Shown piece after piece: positions 6,789-11,825 of a DNA stretch of 11,825 nucleotides; the stretch's first letter is position 1; the number at the start of each line of letters is the position of its first letter. The stretch is from CAYMDJ01 sp964537525. Its GTDB lineage: Archaea; Aenigmatarchaeota; Aenigmatarchaeia; QMZP01. The DNA lies in contig CAZIAB010000026.1 in the NCBI GenBank assembly GCA_964537525.1, positions 1 to 11,825 of the forward strand, given 5' to 3'. The notes beneath the pieces were generated by a model. That model was not told the DNA's origin and did not search any database. It was given only the letters and a program-made list of their open reading frames with translations. Both the position numbers and the translations under genes were made by a program.

Positions 6789-7975
6789 TCTTTCCCTCCT
6801 TTATCCTTCTCTATGTCCTTCCAGCCCTTCCCGTAGGGCGATATCTTCCTGAGTTCTCCAACAACCTTCCGGATGGCCTTCGTTGCCCTGTCAACCTCCC
6901 TCTTGGTGGTGTGCCTTCCAAGCGTCAGCCGCAGGCTCCCGTGTGTCTGGTGCGGCTTCAGGCCGAGCGCTGTCAGGACGTGCGAGGGCTTCAGCTCCCT
7001 AGAGGAGCACGCGCTCCCTGTGGAGCCCTCTATGCCGTGCGCATCAAGCTTGAGTATCAATGCCTCGCCTTCGATGTAATCGAACCTGAAGTGGGCGTTC
7101 CCTGGCAGCCTCTTTCTGGGGTGGCCGTTGAGATGGGTGTGGGGAATCTCCAGCACCCTCCTTATCAGGTAATCCCGTAAACCAGTAAGCCGCCCGGCCT
7201 CCTCTTTCATCACCTTAAGGGAGATTTCAGTGGCCTTTGCGAATCCCATTATACCAGGGAGGTTCTCCGTGCCTGCCCTCATTCCTTCCTCCTGGTTGCC
7301 TCCATGGACCATGGGCGCTATCTTAACGCCCTTCCTCACGTAGAGCATACCCACCCCCTTTGGGCCGTATATCTTGTGTCCGCTCGCCGAGAGCAGGTCT
7401 ATGTTCATCTTCTTCACGTCTATGGGAATCTTCCCATACCCTTGGACGGCGTCCGTGTGGAAGTAGACTCCCTTCTTCCTGCATATCTTCCCTATCTCAC
7501 TAATTGGTTGCACTGTACCTATCTCATTGTTGACCATCATGACAGAAACCATGCACGTCTTCCCGGTTATTGCCTTCTCCACGTCCTTTGGATTTACCAG
7601 TCCCTGCTTGTCGACATCAAGATACGTCACCCCGAAGCCGTTCCTCTCCAACCATTCGCAGGTCCGGAGTATCGCGTGGTGCTCTATCCTCGTCGTTATT
7701 ATATGATTCCTTGGCCTGTTCGCCATGGCAACCCCAACCAGTGCGAGGTTGTCCGATTCCGTTCCCCCTGAGGTAAAGACAATCTCACCCTCATCCGCGT
7801 TTATCGCCCTGGCAACCACCCTCCTTGCCTTGTCCAGAGACAGCGCGGCCTCCCTCCCTGTTGAATAGATGGAGGAAGCATTTCCGAAGTCCTTTAGGAA
7901 GAACCTCTCCATCTCCTTCACGACCGCCGGCTCAACAGGGGTGGTCGCCGCGTGGTCAAGATAAACCCTATTCAT
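6770..7975 (-). CDS. iscS: Cysteine desulfurase NifS/IscS
   Basis: PLP enzyme that takes sulfur from L-cysteine as a persulfide and passes it to IscU. In the 401-residue form the landmarks are YLDHAATTPV (5-14), TSGGTESDN (68-76), the His pair 99-100, NNEIGTVQP, HTDAVQ (173-178), SGHK with the PLP lysine K201, RAGTEN (233-238), and the mobile-loop catalytic C323 in GSACSSRELKPSHVL, a group I NifS/IscS pattern. An in-frame ATG at 8050 would lie deep in the regulator gene. The chosen ATG at 7975 has a GAGGTG site 7 bases upstream and begins where family members do. It overlaps the regulator gene by 8 bases, so the three genes form one tight operon. Confidence 0.96.
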   Translation of the reverse strand: MNRVYLDHAATTPVEPAVVKEMERFFLKDFGNASSIYSTGREAALSLDKARRVVARAINADEGEIVFTSGGTESDNLALVGVAMANRPRNHIITTRIEHHAILRTCEWLERNGFGVTYLDVDKQGLVNPKDVEKAITGKTCMVSVMMVNNEIGTVQPISEIGKICRKKGVYFHTDAVQGYGKIPIDVKKMNIDLLSASGHKIYGPKGVGMLYVRKGVKIAPMVHGGNQEEGMRAGTENLPGIMGFAKATEISLKVMKEEAGRLTGLRDYLIRRVLEIPHTHLNGHPRKRLPGNAHFRFDYIEGEALILKLDAHGIEGSTGSACSSRELKPSHVLTALGLKPHQTHGSLRLTLGRHTTKREVDRATKAIRKVVGELRKISPYGKGWKDIEKDKGGKECTARK

Positions 7976-8336
7976 GAAAACACACCTCATCGAAGCATGC
8001 CCTGCAACCCCCCGGCGAGTTGCCAAGCTTCTTCCCTGCCTTGCACACAAGTCCTTTCATCCTGCAGAGCCTCACGATGCGCTGAACCTCTTTCATTGCA
8101 TTCCCGCCCTTCATCACGCAATCCGCGGACTTCTCTATCTCTATTTTCATGGCGGAATCGAACCTGACCTCTGACGCCCTCTTTGATTTCATGTACTGGG
8201 ATATTGCGGCATCAGTGACACCCAGCCTGTCCGCAACCTCCTTCTGCCTCAGGCCCTTCTTCAGCATGGCCTTTGCAAGCTCCCTCCTTATGGCAGGGAT
8301 TATGTACCAGACCTCTATCTCCTGGGGAAGATTCAT
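7968..8336 (-). CDS. HTH transcriptional regulator with Cys-rich C-terminal domain
   Basis: Predicted DNA-binding regulator, 122 residues. Residues 29-54 form an XRE-like helix-turn-helix (LRQKEVADRLGVTDAAISQY). It resembles the archaeal group of predicted regulators (COG2522-like). The C-terminal half carries six cysteines: C73, C91, C98, C111, C114 and C119, the last three in a tight CRACFDEVC cluster. This arrangement could ligate an Fe-S cluster or zinc. It is the first gene of a nifS-iscU operon, the place bacterial IscR holds, but it is unrelated to Rrf2 proteins. Its own promoter carries two palindromes, so autoregulation is likely. The start at 8336 is 24 bases below the TATA box, implying a leaderless mRNA. 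Fe-S sensing is inference. Confidence 0.87.
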   Translation of the reverse strand: MNLPQEIEVWYIIPAIRRELAKAMLKKGLRQKEVADRLGVTDAAISQYMKSKRASEVRFDSAMKIEIEKSADCVMKGGNAMKEVQRIVRLCRMKGLVCKAGKKLGNSPGGCRACFDEVCFHE

Positions 8337-8340
8337 GGAA

Positions 8341-8354
8341 TTAACTATGGTTAA
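8341..8354 (-). promoter_or_regulatory. Operator palindrome 1 (TTAAC-N4-GTTAA)
   Basis: Perfect dyad TTAAC TATG GTTAA between the TATA box and the regulator's start codon, over the predicted transcription start. It has the same arms and spacing as 8368-8381, with centres 27 bases apart. Binding here would block polymerase. Confidence 0.6.
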
Positions 8355-8366
8355 TAAATATATAAA
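8355..8366 (-). promoter_or_regulatory. TATA box of regulator-nifS-iscU operon
   Basis: TTTATATATTTA on the minus strand, centred 24 bases from the ATG at 8336. It lies exactly between the two TTAAC palindromes. Confidence 0.65.
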
Positions 8367-8367
8367 G

Positions 8368-8381
8368 TTAACGGTTGTTAA
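8368..8381 (-). promoter_or_regulatory. Operator palindrome 2 (TTAAC-N4-GTTAA)
   Basis: Perfect dyad TTAAC GGTT GTTAA over the BRE position just upstream of the TATA box. It is paired with 8341-8354, and part of it matches the 12-mer in the helicase promoter. Confidence 0.6.
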
Positions 8382-8383
8382 TC

Positions 8384-8403
8384 AAGTCACTAGAACGTGA
8401 CTT
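8384..8403. repeat. Inverted repeat, 7-base arms
   Basis: AAGTCAC and GTGACTT arms around a 6-base centre, between the ferredoxin stop and the operators. It may be an RNA hairpin ending the ferredoxin transcript or a third protein-binding dyad. No U-run follows on the minus strand. Confidence 0.5.
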
Positions 8404-8404
8404 C

Positions 8405-8424
8405 ATGAACCCTTCCGGGTTCAT
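8405..8424 (-). terminator. Hairpin immediately after ferredoxin stop
   Basis: ATGAACCC and GGGTTCAT form an 8-base stem with a 4-base loop, starting on the base next to the ferredoxin TAG codon. It is likely to stabilise or define the 3' end of the DUF1858-ferredoxin mRNA. A classical U-tract is absent, so termination is inferred from position. Confidence 0.4.
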
Positions 8425-8625
8425 CTATTTCTTCTTTGCATCAACAAGCTTTATTGCCTCTACAGGGCAGTTCTCCACGCAGGCCGAGCATGCCACGCAA
8501 TCCTGCGGCCTTGCTACCACGGACTTCCCGTCCTTCATCTCAAAGACGTTCTGCGGGCAGACAGAAACGCAGGTCCCGCAACCTATGCACTTCCCCTTGT
8601 CAACGACAGGCTTCTTATCTCCCAT
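8425..8625 (-). CDS. 2[4Fe-4S] ferredoxin
   Basis: Small cytoplasmic electron carrier of 66 residues. Two full [4Fe-4S] binding motifs are seen: C13-x2-C16-x2-C19-x3-C23-P and C43-x2-C46-x2-C49-x3-C53-P. The cluster-binding segments are separated by a short linker, as in low-potential archaeal ferredoxins. It starts 21 bases after the DUF1858 gene with a GGTGAT ribosome-binding site, so the two are co-transcribed. It may supply electrons to NrdG, which reduces its cluster to cleave SAM, or to other anaerobic enzymes. The neighbouring Fe-S assembly operon would mature it. Confidence 0.93.
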   Translation of the reverse strand: MGDKKPVVDKGKCIGCGTCVSVCPQNVFEMKDGKSVVARPQDCVACSACVENCPVEAIKLVDAKKK

Positions 8626-8646
8626 CCAATCACCGATTTATTATTC

Positions 8647-8889
8647 TCAGAGCTCTTTTAAATCCTTTTTGGGCTTCTTCTTCAGGGCATCGTTCATCTC
8701 TTTCAGCATCTTGTCCATCTGCTTGTCATCCATACCATGCCCCTTCGCGCCCTGCTCTATGGTCTCCCATGCAGCCATCTGGCAGCCTATGCAATGAAGC
8801 CCGTGCTTAAGCATCACCTGCGCGGCCTCGGGATACCTGCTAACCAGTTCTCCTAGCTGCATGCCCTTCGTTATCTTTTCCTTTGCCAT
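8647..8889 (-). CDS. DUF1858 domain protein (putative disulfide/redox protein)
   Basis: Small protein of 80 residues matching the DUF1858 pattern: ITKGMQLGELVSRYPEAAQVMLKHGLHCIGCQMA, then ETIEQGAKGHG. The key residues are H32-C33-x2-C36 at the start of a helix and the ETIEQGA helix. The C-terminal 20 residues are an added basic Lys-rich tail. Family members are found in anaerobes near redox proteins and as domains fused to other enzymes; the CxxC suggests thiol or metal chemistry, but the function is not settled. A GAGAGGG site lies 7 bases ahead of the ATG. It is the first gene of a two-gene operon with the ferredoxin, lying 49 bases after nrdG. Confidence 0.85.
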   Translation of the reverse strand: MAKEKITKGMQLGELVSRYPEAAQVMLKHGLHCIGCQMAAWETIEQGAKGHGMDDKQMDKMLKEMNDALKKKPKKDLKEL

Positions 8890-8920
8890 GAAAATTCCCT
8901 CTCAAAAAGATTGTCTTGCT

Positions 8921-8934
8921 CCTTTATTAATGTT
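8921..8934 (-). promoter_or_regulatory. Possible TATA box of DUF1858-ferredoxin operon
   Basis: The minus strand reads AACATTAATAAAGG, with its A/T core about 37 bases above the ATG at 8889. This predicts a short leader carrying the Shine-Dalgarno site. It sits just past the nrdG stop, so the pair may be transcribed separately from nrd. Confidence 0.4.
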
Positions 8935-8938
8935 TTGT

Positions 8939-9634
8939 TCAGGCCCTCACCTCAACAACGTCAAAGCAATCCGAAACCATAGAAGCCATCTCCATGAGTT
9001 CCTTTTCAGAGAACGTTGGCTTGCCCTTCAGTCCCGGGTCAAGCGTCTCCCCTGACCTGAACTGCTGGATGCAGTATTTTTTTGCCCCCTTAAGCCACTT
9101 CCCTATCTCCCTGACATCCTCTTTGTTGTGCAGTTCCGGGACGAGGGTTGTTCGGAACTCGTAATCCAGCCCTGACTTCATTATCATGGAAACGCTCTTC
9201 CTGATTGCATTCATGTCAATCTTCCTTCCGCTGGCCCTTTCATACCCGCCCGGGGAGGACTTGATGTCCATCGCTATGCAGTCAAGCAGACCCTCTTTAA
9301 TCAGCTTCCCGACCATCCCTGGGTTGGTCCCGTTGGTATCGAGCTTCACCAGGAAGCCTGCCCCCTTCACCTTCCTGATGAACCCGGGGAGGTCCCTGTG
9401 GATGGTTGGCTCGCCACCGGATATCACCAGCCCGTCAACCCACTTCCTTCTTTTTCTGAGGAAGGATATGACCTCCTCTTCTGACATGCTTTCAAGTTTG
9501 TCCGGGTCATTCACGAGCTCGATGTTGTGGCAGAAAGGGCACCTCATGTTGCACCCGCCCAGAAAGATTTCGGATGCCATCTTTCCGGGGTAGTCGATTA
9601 CAGTTGATTTCAGCAGTCCGCTTATCTCAACCAT
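8939..9634 (-). CDS. nrdG: Anaerobic ribonucleotide reductase-activating protein (radical SAM)
   Basis: Radical SAM enzyme that cleaves S-adenosylmethionine and abstracts a hydrogen from the glycine of NrdD. The cluster motif is C28-x3-C32-x2-C35 (GGCNMRCPFCHN). SAM-binding elements follow: ISGGEPT (71-77) and LDTNGTNP (98-105). The N terminus SGLLKSTVIDYPGKMAS is typical of the longer archaeal NrdG type; 231 residues compare with about 154 in E. coli. It lies downstream of nrdD on the same strand, as expected for partners. The ATG at 9634 has only a weak GTGAT site, and the reading frame is open for a stretch upstream, but family alignment supports this start. It could be confused with other activases, but the neighbour makes NrdG the best call. 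Confidence 0.93.
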   Translation of the reverse strand: MVEISGLLKSTVIDYPGKMASEIFLGGCNMRCPFCHNIELVNDPDKLESMSEEEVISFLRKRRKWVDGLVISGGEPTIHRDLPGFIRKVKGAGFLVKLDTNGTNPGMVGKLIKEGLLDCIAMDIKSSPGGYERASGRKIDMNAIRKSVSMIMKSGLDYEFRTTLVPELHNKEDVREIGKWLKGAKKYCIQQFRSGETLDPGLKGKPTFSEKELMEMASMVSDCFDVVEVRA

Positions 9635-9675
9635 GCTATCACTATCAACAAAGATGAAACCTCTGTATACGGAAG

Positions 9676-9696
9676 GTGTCCACCATGTTTGGACAC
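9676..9696. repeat. Perfect 7-base inverted repeat ahead of nrdG
   Basis: GTGTCCA and TGGACAC arms flank a 7-base centre in the 252-base gap between the glycyl-radical ORF and nrdG. In the mRNA it would form a hairpin about 42 bases before the nrdG start. It may influence nrdG translation; no protein role is visible. Confidence 0.45.
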
Positions 9697-9727
9697 ATGA
9701 ACCTCGCCGGTTTCGTGACCAGACATT

Positions 9728-9820
9728 TCATCGTTCGCACTCCTTACATTCAAACGTGCAGAGAAGTTTCTTTAGTTTCTCTATCTCTTCGATTATAATC
9801 CTGCATACATTCATATCCAT
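9728..9820 (-). CDS. Possible 30-residue Cys-containing microprotein
   Basis: This short ORF lies between the glycyl-radical ORF and nrdG. The first 20 residues form a plausible amphipathic helix (IIIEEIEKLKKLL). The end carries C21-x3-C25-x2-C28, the spacing of a radical-SAM cluster motif, plus C6. A weak GTGGT stretch precedes the ATG. The frame is the same as nrdG, separated from it by this ORF's TGA and about 30 further codons. Product unknown. It may be a chance ORF; conservation in related genomes would decide. Confidence 0.35.
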   Translation of the reverse strand: MDMNVCRIIIEEIEKLKKLLCTFECKECER

Positions 9821-9886
9821 TTGACCACTCACTCTATCGCTATGCAATAGTCTTAGAACTGTTGACCCGGTCGTTATGAGCGGCCT

Positions 9887-10045
9887 TCACTTTCCAAAAC
9901 CCTCAAGCGCCTTCTTCTCAGAGAAGTTAACCCTCTCCCTGAATTCCTCTTTCTTCCCGTCGTTCCACAGTTTTATCGGCCTGTAGTATCCGACTATCCT
10001 CGAGAAGACCTCTGTCTCCTTGTTGCATTTCCCGTTCGGTTCCAT
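9887..10045 (-). CDS. nrdD: Separate glycyl-radical C-terminal fragment of class III ribonucleotide reductase
   Basis: A 52-residue ORF that equals the last part of NrdD. It carries C7 of the C-terminal zinc site (NGKCNKETEV) and the glycyl-radical motif SRIVGYYRP with Gly19, then the usual LWNDGKKEEFRERVNF tail. In the intact family this follows directly after the CPxHG...CP segment, with which the upstream ORF ends. Here it is in a different frame, 188 bases beyond that ORF's stop, and has its own start with a full GAGGTGAT ribosome-binding site ending 5 bases before the ATG. The motif is undamaged, which argues against a decaying gene. It could work in trans as a radical-bearing subunit, as GrcA/YfiD does for pyruvate formate-lyase, or be the second exon of an interrupted gene. 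Confidence 0.88.
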   Translation of the reverse strand: MEPNGKCNKETEVFSRIVGYYRPIKLWNDGKKEEFRERVNFSEKKALEGFGK

Positions 10046-10097
10046 TCAAATCACCTCATCGTTAATTTCGTGACATCCAAACTACATGACATCGCGT

Positions 10098-10121
10098 GCC
10101 GAACACCATTCTGGGTCCGGC
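10098..10121. repeat. Hairpin C of the nrdD insert
   Basis: GCCGAA pairs with TCCGGC (6 bases, one G-U on the RNA), with possible extra pairs inside. It is the third stem in the order of nrdD transcription. Confidence 0.5.
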
Positions 10122-10148
10122 TTTTTGGTTCCTTTGCGAATTATTGGA

Positions 10149-10186
10149 GTTACGGCGGGGCTGTTAAGACAGCCCCCGGCCGTAAC
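10149..10186. repeat. Hairpin B of the nrdD insert: 16-base-pair stem
   Basis: Outer arms GTTACGGC/GCCGTAAC and inner arms GGGGCTGT/ACAGCCCC, with a 4-base loop and a 2-base bulge on one side. This is the strongest stem seen in the window and is GC-rich. It could not arise as ordinary coding sequence of NrdD. Confidence 0.75.
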
Positions 10187-10191
10187 CTTTT

Positions 10192-10228
10192 GTACAAGTC
10201 CCGGGGCAAGCCGCCGGGATTCAAGTAC
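10192..10228. repeat. Hairpin A of the nrdD insert
   Basis: TCCCGG/CCGGGA inner stem and GTAC/GTAC outer stem, separated by an asymmetric internal loop (3 and 5 bases). It starts 6 bases after the stop codon of the large NrdD ORF. Confidence 0.6.
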
Positions 10229-10233
10229 CATGA

Positions 10234-11825
10234 TTATCCGCCGTTGTTACTGAACGGACACGTGTGGTGCTCCCCTCTTATGTACCCGTGCACGGGGCAC
10301 ACGCTGAAGGTAGGCGTGAGGGAGAAGTACGGAAGCCTCGTGTTCTGCGATATCTTCCTGACCAGCGTTGCTGCAGCCTCCCAGCTCGATACCTTCTCTC
10401 CCAGGAAGGCGTGGAAGATTGTCCCTCCTGTATAGAGCGGTTGTATGTCGTTCTGGTGCTCCAGGGCCTGTACAAGGTCATCCGTGTATCCAACAGGAAG
10501 CTGCGTCGAGTTGGTCAGGTAGGGAACCTCCCCTCCAGATGTTATGATCTTCTTCCCGTACATCTTTTTGTCTTCCCTTGCGAGCCTGTATGAGGCCCCC
10601 TCTGCGGGTGTGGCCTCCAGGTTGTATAGATTCCCGGTCTCCTGCTGGAACCCTTTCATCCTCTCTCTCATGAAATTCAGGGTCCTTATCGTTATCTTCT
10701 TACCTTCAGGGGATGCGATGTTCTCGCCTATCAGGTTCAGCATCGCCTCGTTCATCCCGACGAGACCGATGGTGGAGAAGTGGTTGTCAAAGGTCCCCAG
10801 ATAGACCTTCGTGAAGGGCATCAGACCCCTCTTGAGGTTCTTCTCGACCATCCTCCTCTTTATCTCCAGCGAATCCTTCCCTATCGTCATGTAATGGCCG
10901 ACCTTCTCAAGGAACTCGTCCTCGTTCTTTGCCTCATAGCCGAGCCTGTTCATGTTCAGGGTGAAGACCCCTATCGAGCCGGTGTTGTCCCCAGGGCCCC
11001 ACATGCTGCCCGGCCTCTTCATCAATTCCCTGGTGTCCATGTTGAGGCGGCAGCACATGGCCCTTATCGAGCCGGGGTCCAGATTCGAACCAACATAATT
11101 CTGGAAGTACGGTGAGCCGTACTTTGCAGTCATCTCAAAGAGCTTCTTGGCGTTGTCAGTGTCCCATTCAAAGTCCCTTGTTATGTTGAACGTGGGTATG
11201 GGGAACGAGAACGACCTCCCGTTGGCATCACCCTCTGTAAAGACCTCCAGAAAGGCCCTGTTAATCATGTAAGCCTCTTCGCTGATGTCGCCGTATGCAT
11301 ATCCCTGGTCCTTACCTCCAACGATTGCCGGTTCGTTCTCCATGTCCTTTGGGACGCTCCAGTCAAAGGTGAGGTTGGAGAACGGGAACTGCGCTCCCCA
11401 CCTCGAGGGTATGTTCAGGCTGAAGACCAGCTGCTGCATGTTCTGCTTTACCTGCTTGTATTCGAGCCCGTCAAACCTGACGAAGGGGGCAAGGAGGGTG
11501 TCAATGCTCGAGAAGGCCTGGGCGCCAGCGAACTCCATCTGGAGGCATCCGATGTAATTGACCATCTGGTGGACAACCGTGGACATGTGCTTCGCCGGCT
11601 TGCAGTCCACCTTGTTGGGTACTCCACCGAATCCCATCAGCAGGAGGTTCTTCAGTGAGTGGCCGCAGCAATATCCGATTACGCCGTGCGACAGGTCATG
11701 TATGTGAACGTATCCCTTCTTGTGGGCATCCGATATCTGTGGGGTGTACATCTGGTTCAGGTTGTAGTTCGACATCACCTTCCCTGCCGTGTGCAGGAGG
11801 AGGCCGGAGAATGAGAATGCCTCGT
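10234..11825 (-). CDS. nrdD: Class III anaerobic ribonucleoside-triphosphate reductase, catalytic part (5' end outside window)
   Basis: Reduces ribonucleoside triphosphates to deoxy forms without oxygen, using a glycyl radical and formate or a thiol donor. About 529 residues are visible. The frame is open to the window edge, so the start and any ATP-cone lie outside. Family marks in order: FSGLLLHTAGKVMSNYN, YVHIHDLSHG, NLTFDWSVP, FPIPTFNITRDFEWD, SPYFQNYVGS, MCCRLN with the catalytic Cys near 11050, NTGSIGVFTLNMNRLGY, EVPYLTNSTQLPVGYTDD, and LTPTFSVCPVHGYIRGEHHTCP, which supplies the first zinc cysteines. The ORF then departs from the family (FSNNGG) and stops at 10234, lacking the last zinc Cys and the glycyl-radical motif, which are encoded at 9887-10045. 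The GTG at 11778 is internal, not the start. Confidence 0.94.
   Translation of the reverse strand, partial: EAFSFSGLLLHTAGKVMSNYNLNQMYTPQISDAHKKGYVHIHDLSHGVIGYCCGHSLKNLLLMGFGGVPNKVDCKPAKHMSTVVHQMVNYIGCLQMEFAGAQAFSSIDTLLAPFVRFDGLEYKQVKQNMQQLVFSLNIPSRWGAQFPFSNLTFDWSVPKDMENEPAIVGGKDQGYAYGDISEEAYMINRAFLEVFTEGDANGRSFSFPIPTFNITRDFEWDTDNAKKLFEMTAKYGSPYFQNYVGSNLDPGSIRAMCCRLNMDTRELMKRPGSMWGPGDNTGSIGVFTLNMNRLGYEAKNEDEFLEKVGHYMTIGKDSLEIKRRMVEKNLKRGLMPFTKVYLGTFDNHFSTIGLVGMNEAMLNLIGENIASPEGKKITIRTLNFMRERMKGFQQETGNLYNLEATPAEGASYRLAREDKKMYGKKIITSGGEVPYLTNSTQLPVGYTDDLVQALEHQNDIQPLYTGGTIFHAFLGEKVSSWEAAATLVRKISQNTRLPYFSLTPTFSVCPVHGYIRGEHHTCPFSNNGG

Larger units (their letters stand above)
10032..10257. other. 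Structured segment interrupting nrdD, bounded by a 6-base inverted repeat
   Basis: The segment lies between the two parts of nrdD. Its ends pair (CCGTTC at 10252-10257 and GAACGG at 10032-10037, both read on the minus strand), and CCG codons recur at both ends. Excising 218 bases (CCG to CCG) would join the frames as ...TCPNGKCNKETEV; excising 224 bases would give the canonical TCPKCNKETEV. The interior holds three hairpins. I see no group I or group II catalytic motifs, no clean bulge-helix-bulge, no transposase and no target duplication longer than 3 bases. Confidence 0.5.

Noticed and set aside
7976..8050. Longer NifS from the ATG at 8050
   Set aside because: It overlaps the regulator gene in another frame; the MNRVYLDHAATTP start with GAGGTG upstream fits the family.
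5760..8174. Many long ORFs opposite iscU, nifS and ZIP
   Set aside because: They mirror well-recognised genes, lack ribosome-binding sites and have no domain features; they are shadows.
9728..9730. TGA between the 30-residue ORF and nrdG read as selenocysteine
   Set aside because: The downstream in-frame stretch does not look like protein, and no archaeal SECIS pattern was recognised.
10216..10229. tRNA T-arm-like stretch (GGGATTCAAGTACC) on the plus strand
   Set aside because: No acceptor, anticodon or D arm can be assembled around it; it is part of hairpin A.
10082..10231. 49-codon minus-strand ORF inside the nrdD insert, starting 2 bases after the large ORF's stop
   Set aside because: It runs through all three hairpins, lacks a ribosome-binding site, and has no recognisable sequence; the stems explain the region better.
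10032..10257. Archaeal bulge-helix-bulge intron
   Set aside because: A 4-base helix GTTC/GAAC with an in-frame junction can be drawn, but the end helix is continuous over 6-7 pairs, and the outer and inner helices needed for the motif do not form.
10032..10257. Canonical group I or group II intron
   Set aside because: A P1-like pairing exists, but the conserved core (GACUAGA-type R, S element) and group II domain V were not found by eye.
11776..11778. GTG at 11778 as the nrdD start
   Set aside because: The frame continues open to the window edge with NrdD-like sequence (EAFSFSGLLLHTAGK), so it is an internal Val.
1..11825. CRISPR arrays, rRNA, tRNA genes, transposases
   Set aside because: None seen on either strand by eye.

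Overview
The window reads as chromosomal DNA of an archaeon. The evidence is an LSm (Sm-like) gene followed by ribosomal protein L37e, the usual archaeal pairing, together with TATA boxes about 25 bases upstream of start codons, giving leaderless first genes. Internal operon genes instead carry GAGGTG-type Shine-Dalgarno sites. Class III ribonucleotide reductase, radical SAM and ferredoxin genes point to an anaerobic lifestyle. The species cannot be named from the sequence.

Layout. Positions 1-3174 (+) hold a CorA Mg2+ channel and two tandem, unlike MscS-type mechanosensitive channels. Positions 3177-4397 (-) hold a DEAD-box-family RNA helicase, divergent from the LSm-L37e operon at 4537-4951 (+). 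Positions 5001-5483 (+) hold an AT-rich orphan gene of unknown function. Everything from 5484 to the right edge is on the minus strand. Read in the direction of transcription it is: class III reductase nrdD (5' end outside the window), a structured insert, a separate 52-residue glycyl-radical ORF, two micro-ORFs, nrdG, a DUF1858 protein, a 2[4Fe-4S] ferredoxin, two tandem hairpins, a Cys-rich HTH regulator, nifS/iscS, iscU, a 34-residue zinc-ribbon microprotein and a ZIP metal transporter.

Working together. The regulator-cysteine desulfurase-scaffold cluster builds Fe-S clusters, which NrdG and the ferredoxin need. NrdG puts the glycyl radical on NrdD for anaerobic dNTP synthesis. ZIP and the zinc-ribbon protein suggest linked metal supply.

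Two places stand out. First, nrdD is broken inside its C-terminal zinc site. The catalytic part ends at a stop codon at 10234. After 188 bases containing three hairpins, the glycyl-radical tail resumes in another frame as its own ORF with an excellent Shine-Dalgarno site. This is either a two-polypeptide reductase or a gene interrupted by an intron-like element. Second, the promoter of the isc-like operon has two identical TTAAC-N4-GTTAA palindromes bracketing its TATA box, with two further hairpins abutting. This looks like an autoregulatory control region for a non-Rrf2 analogue of IscR.
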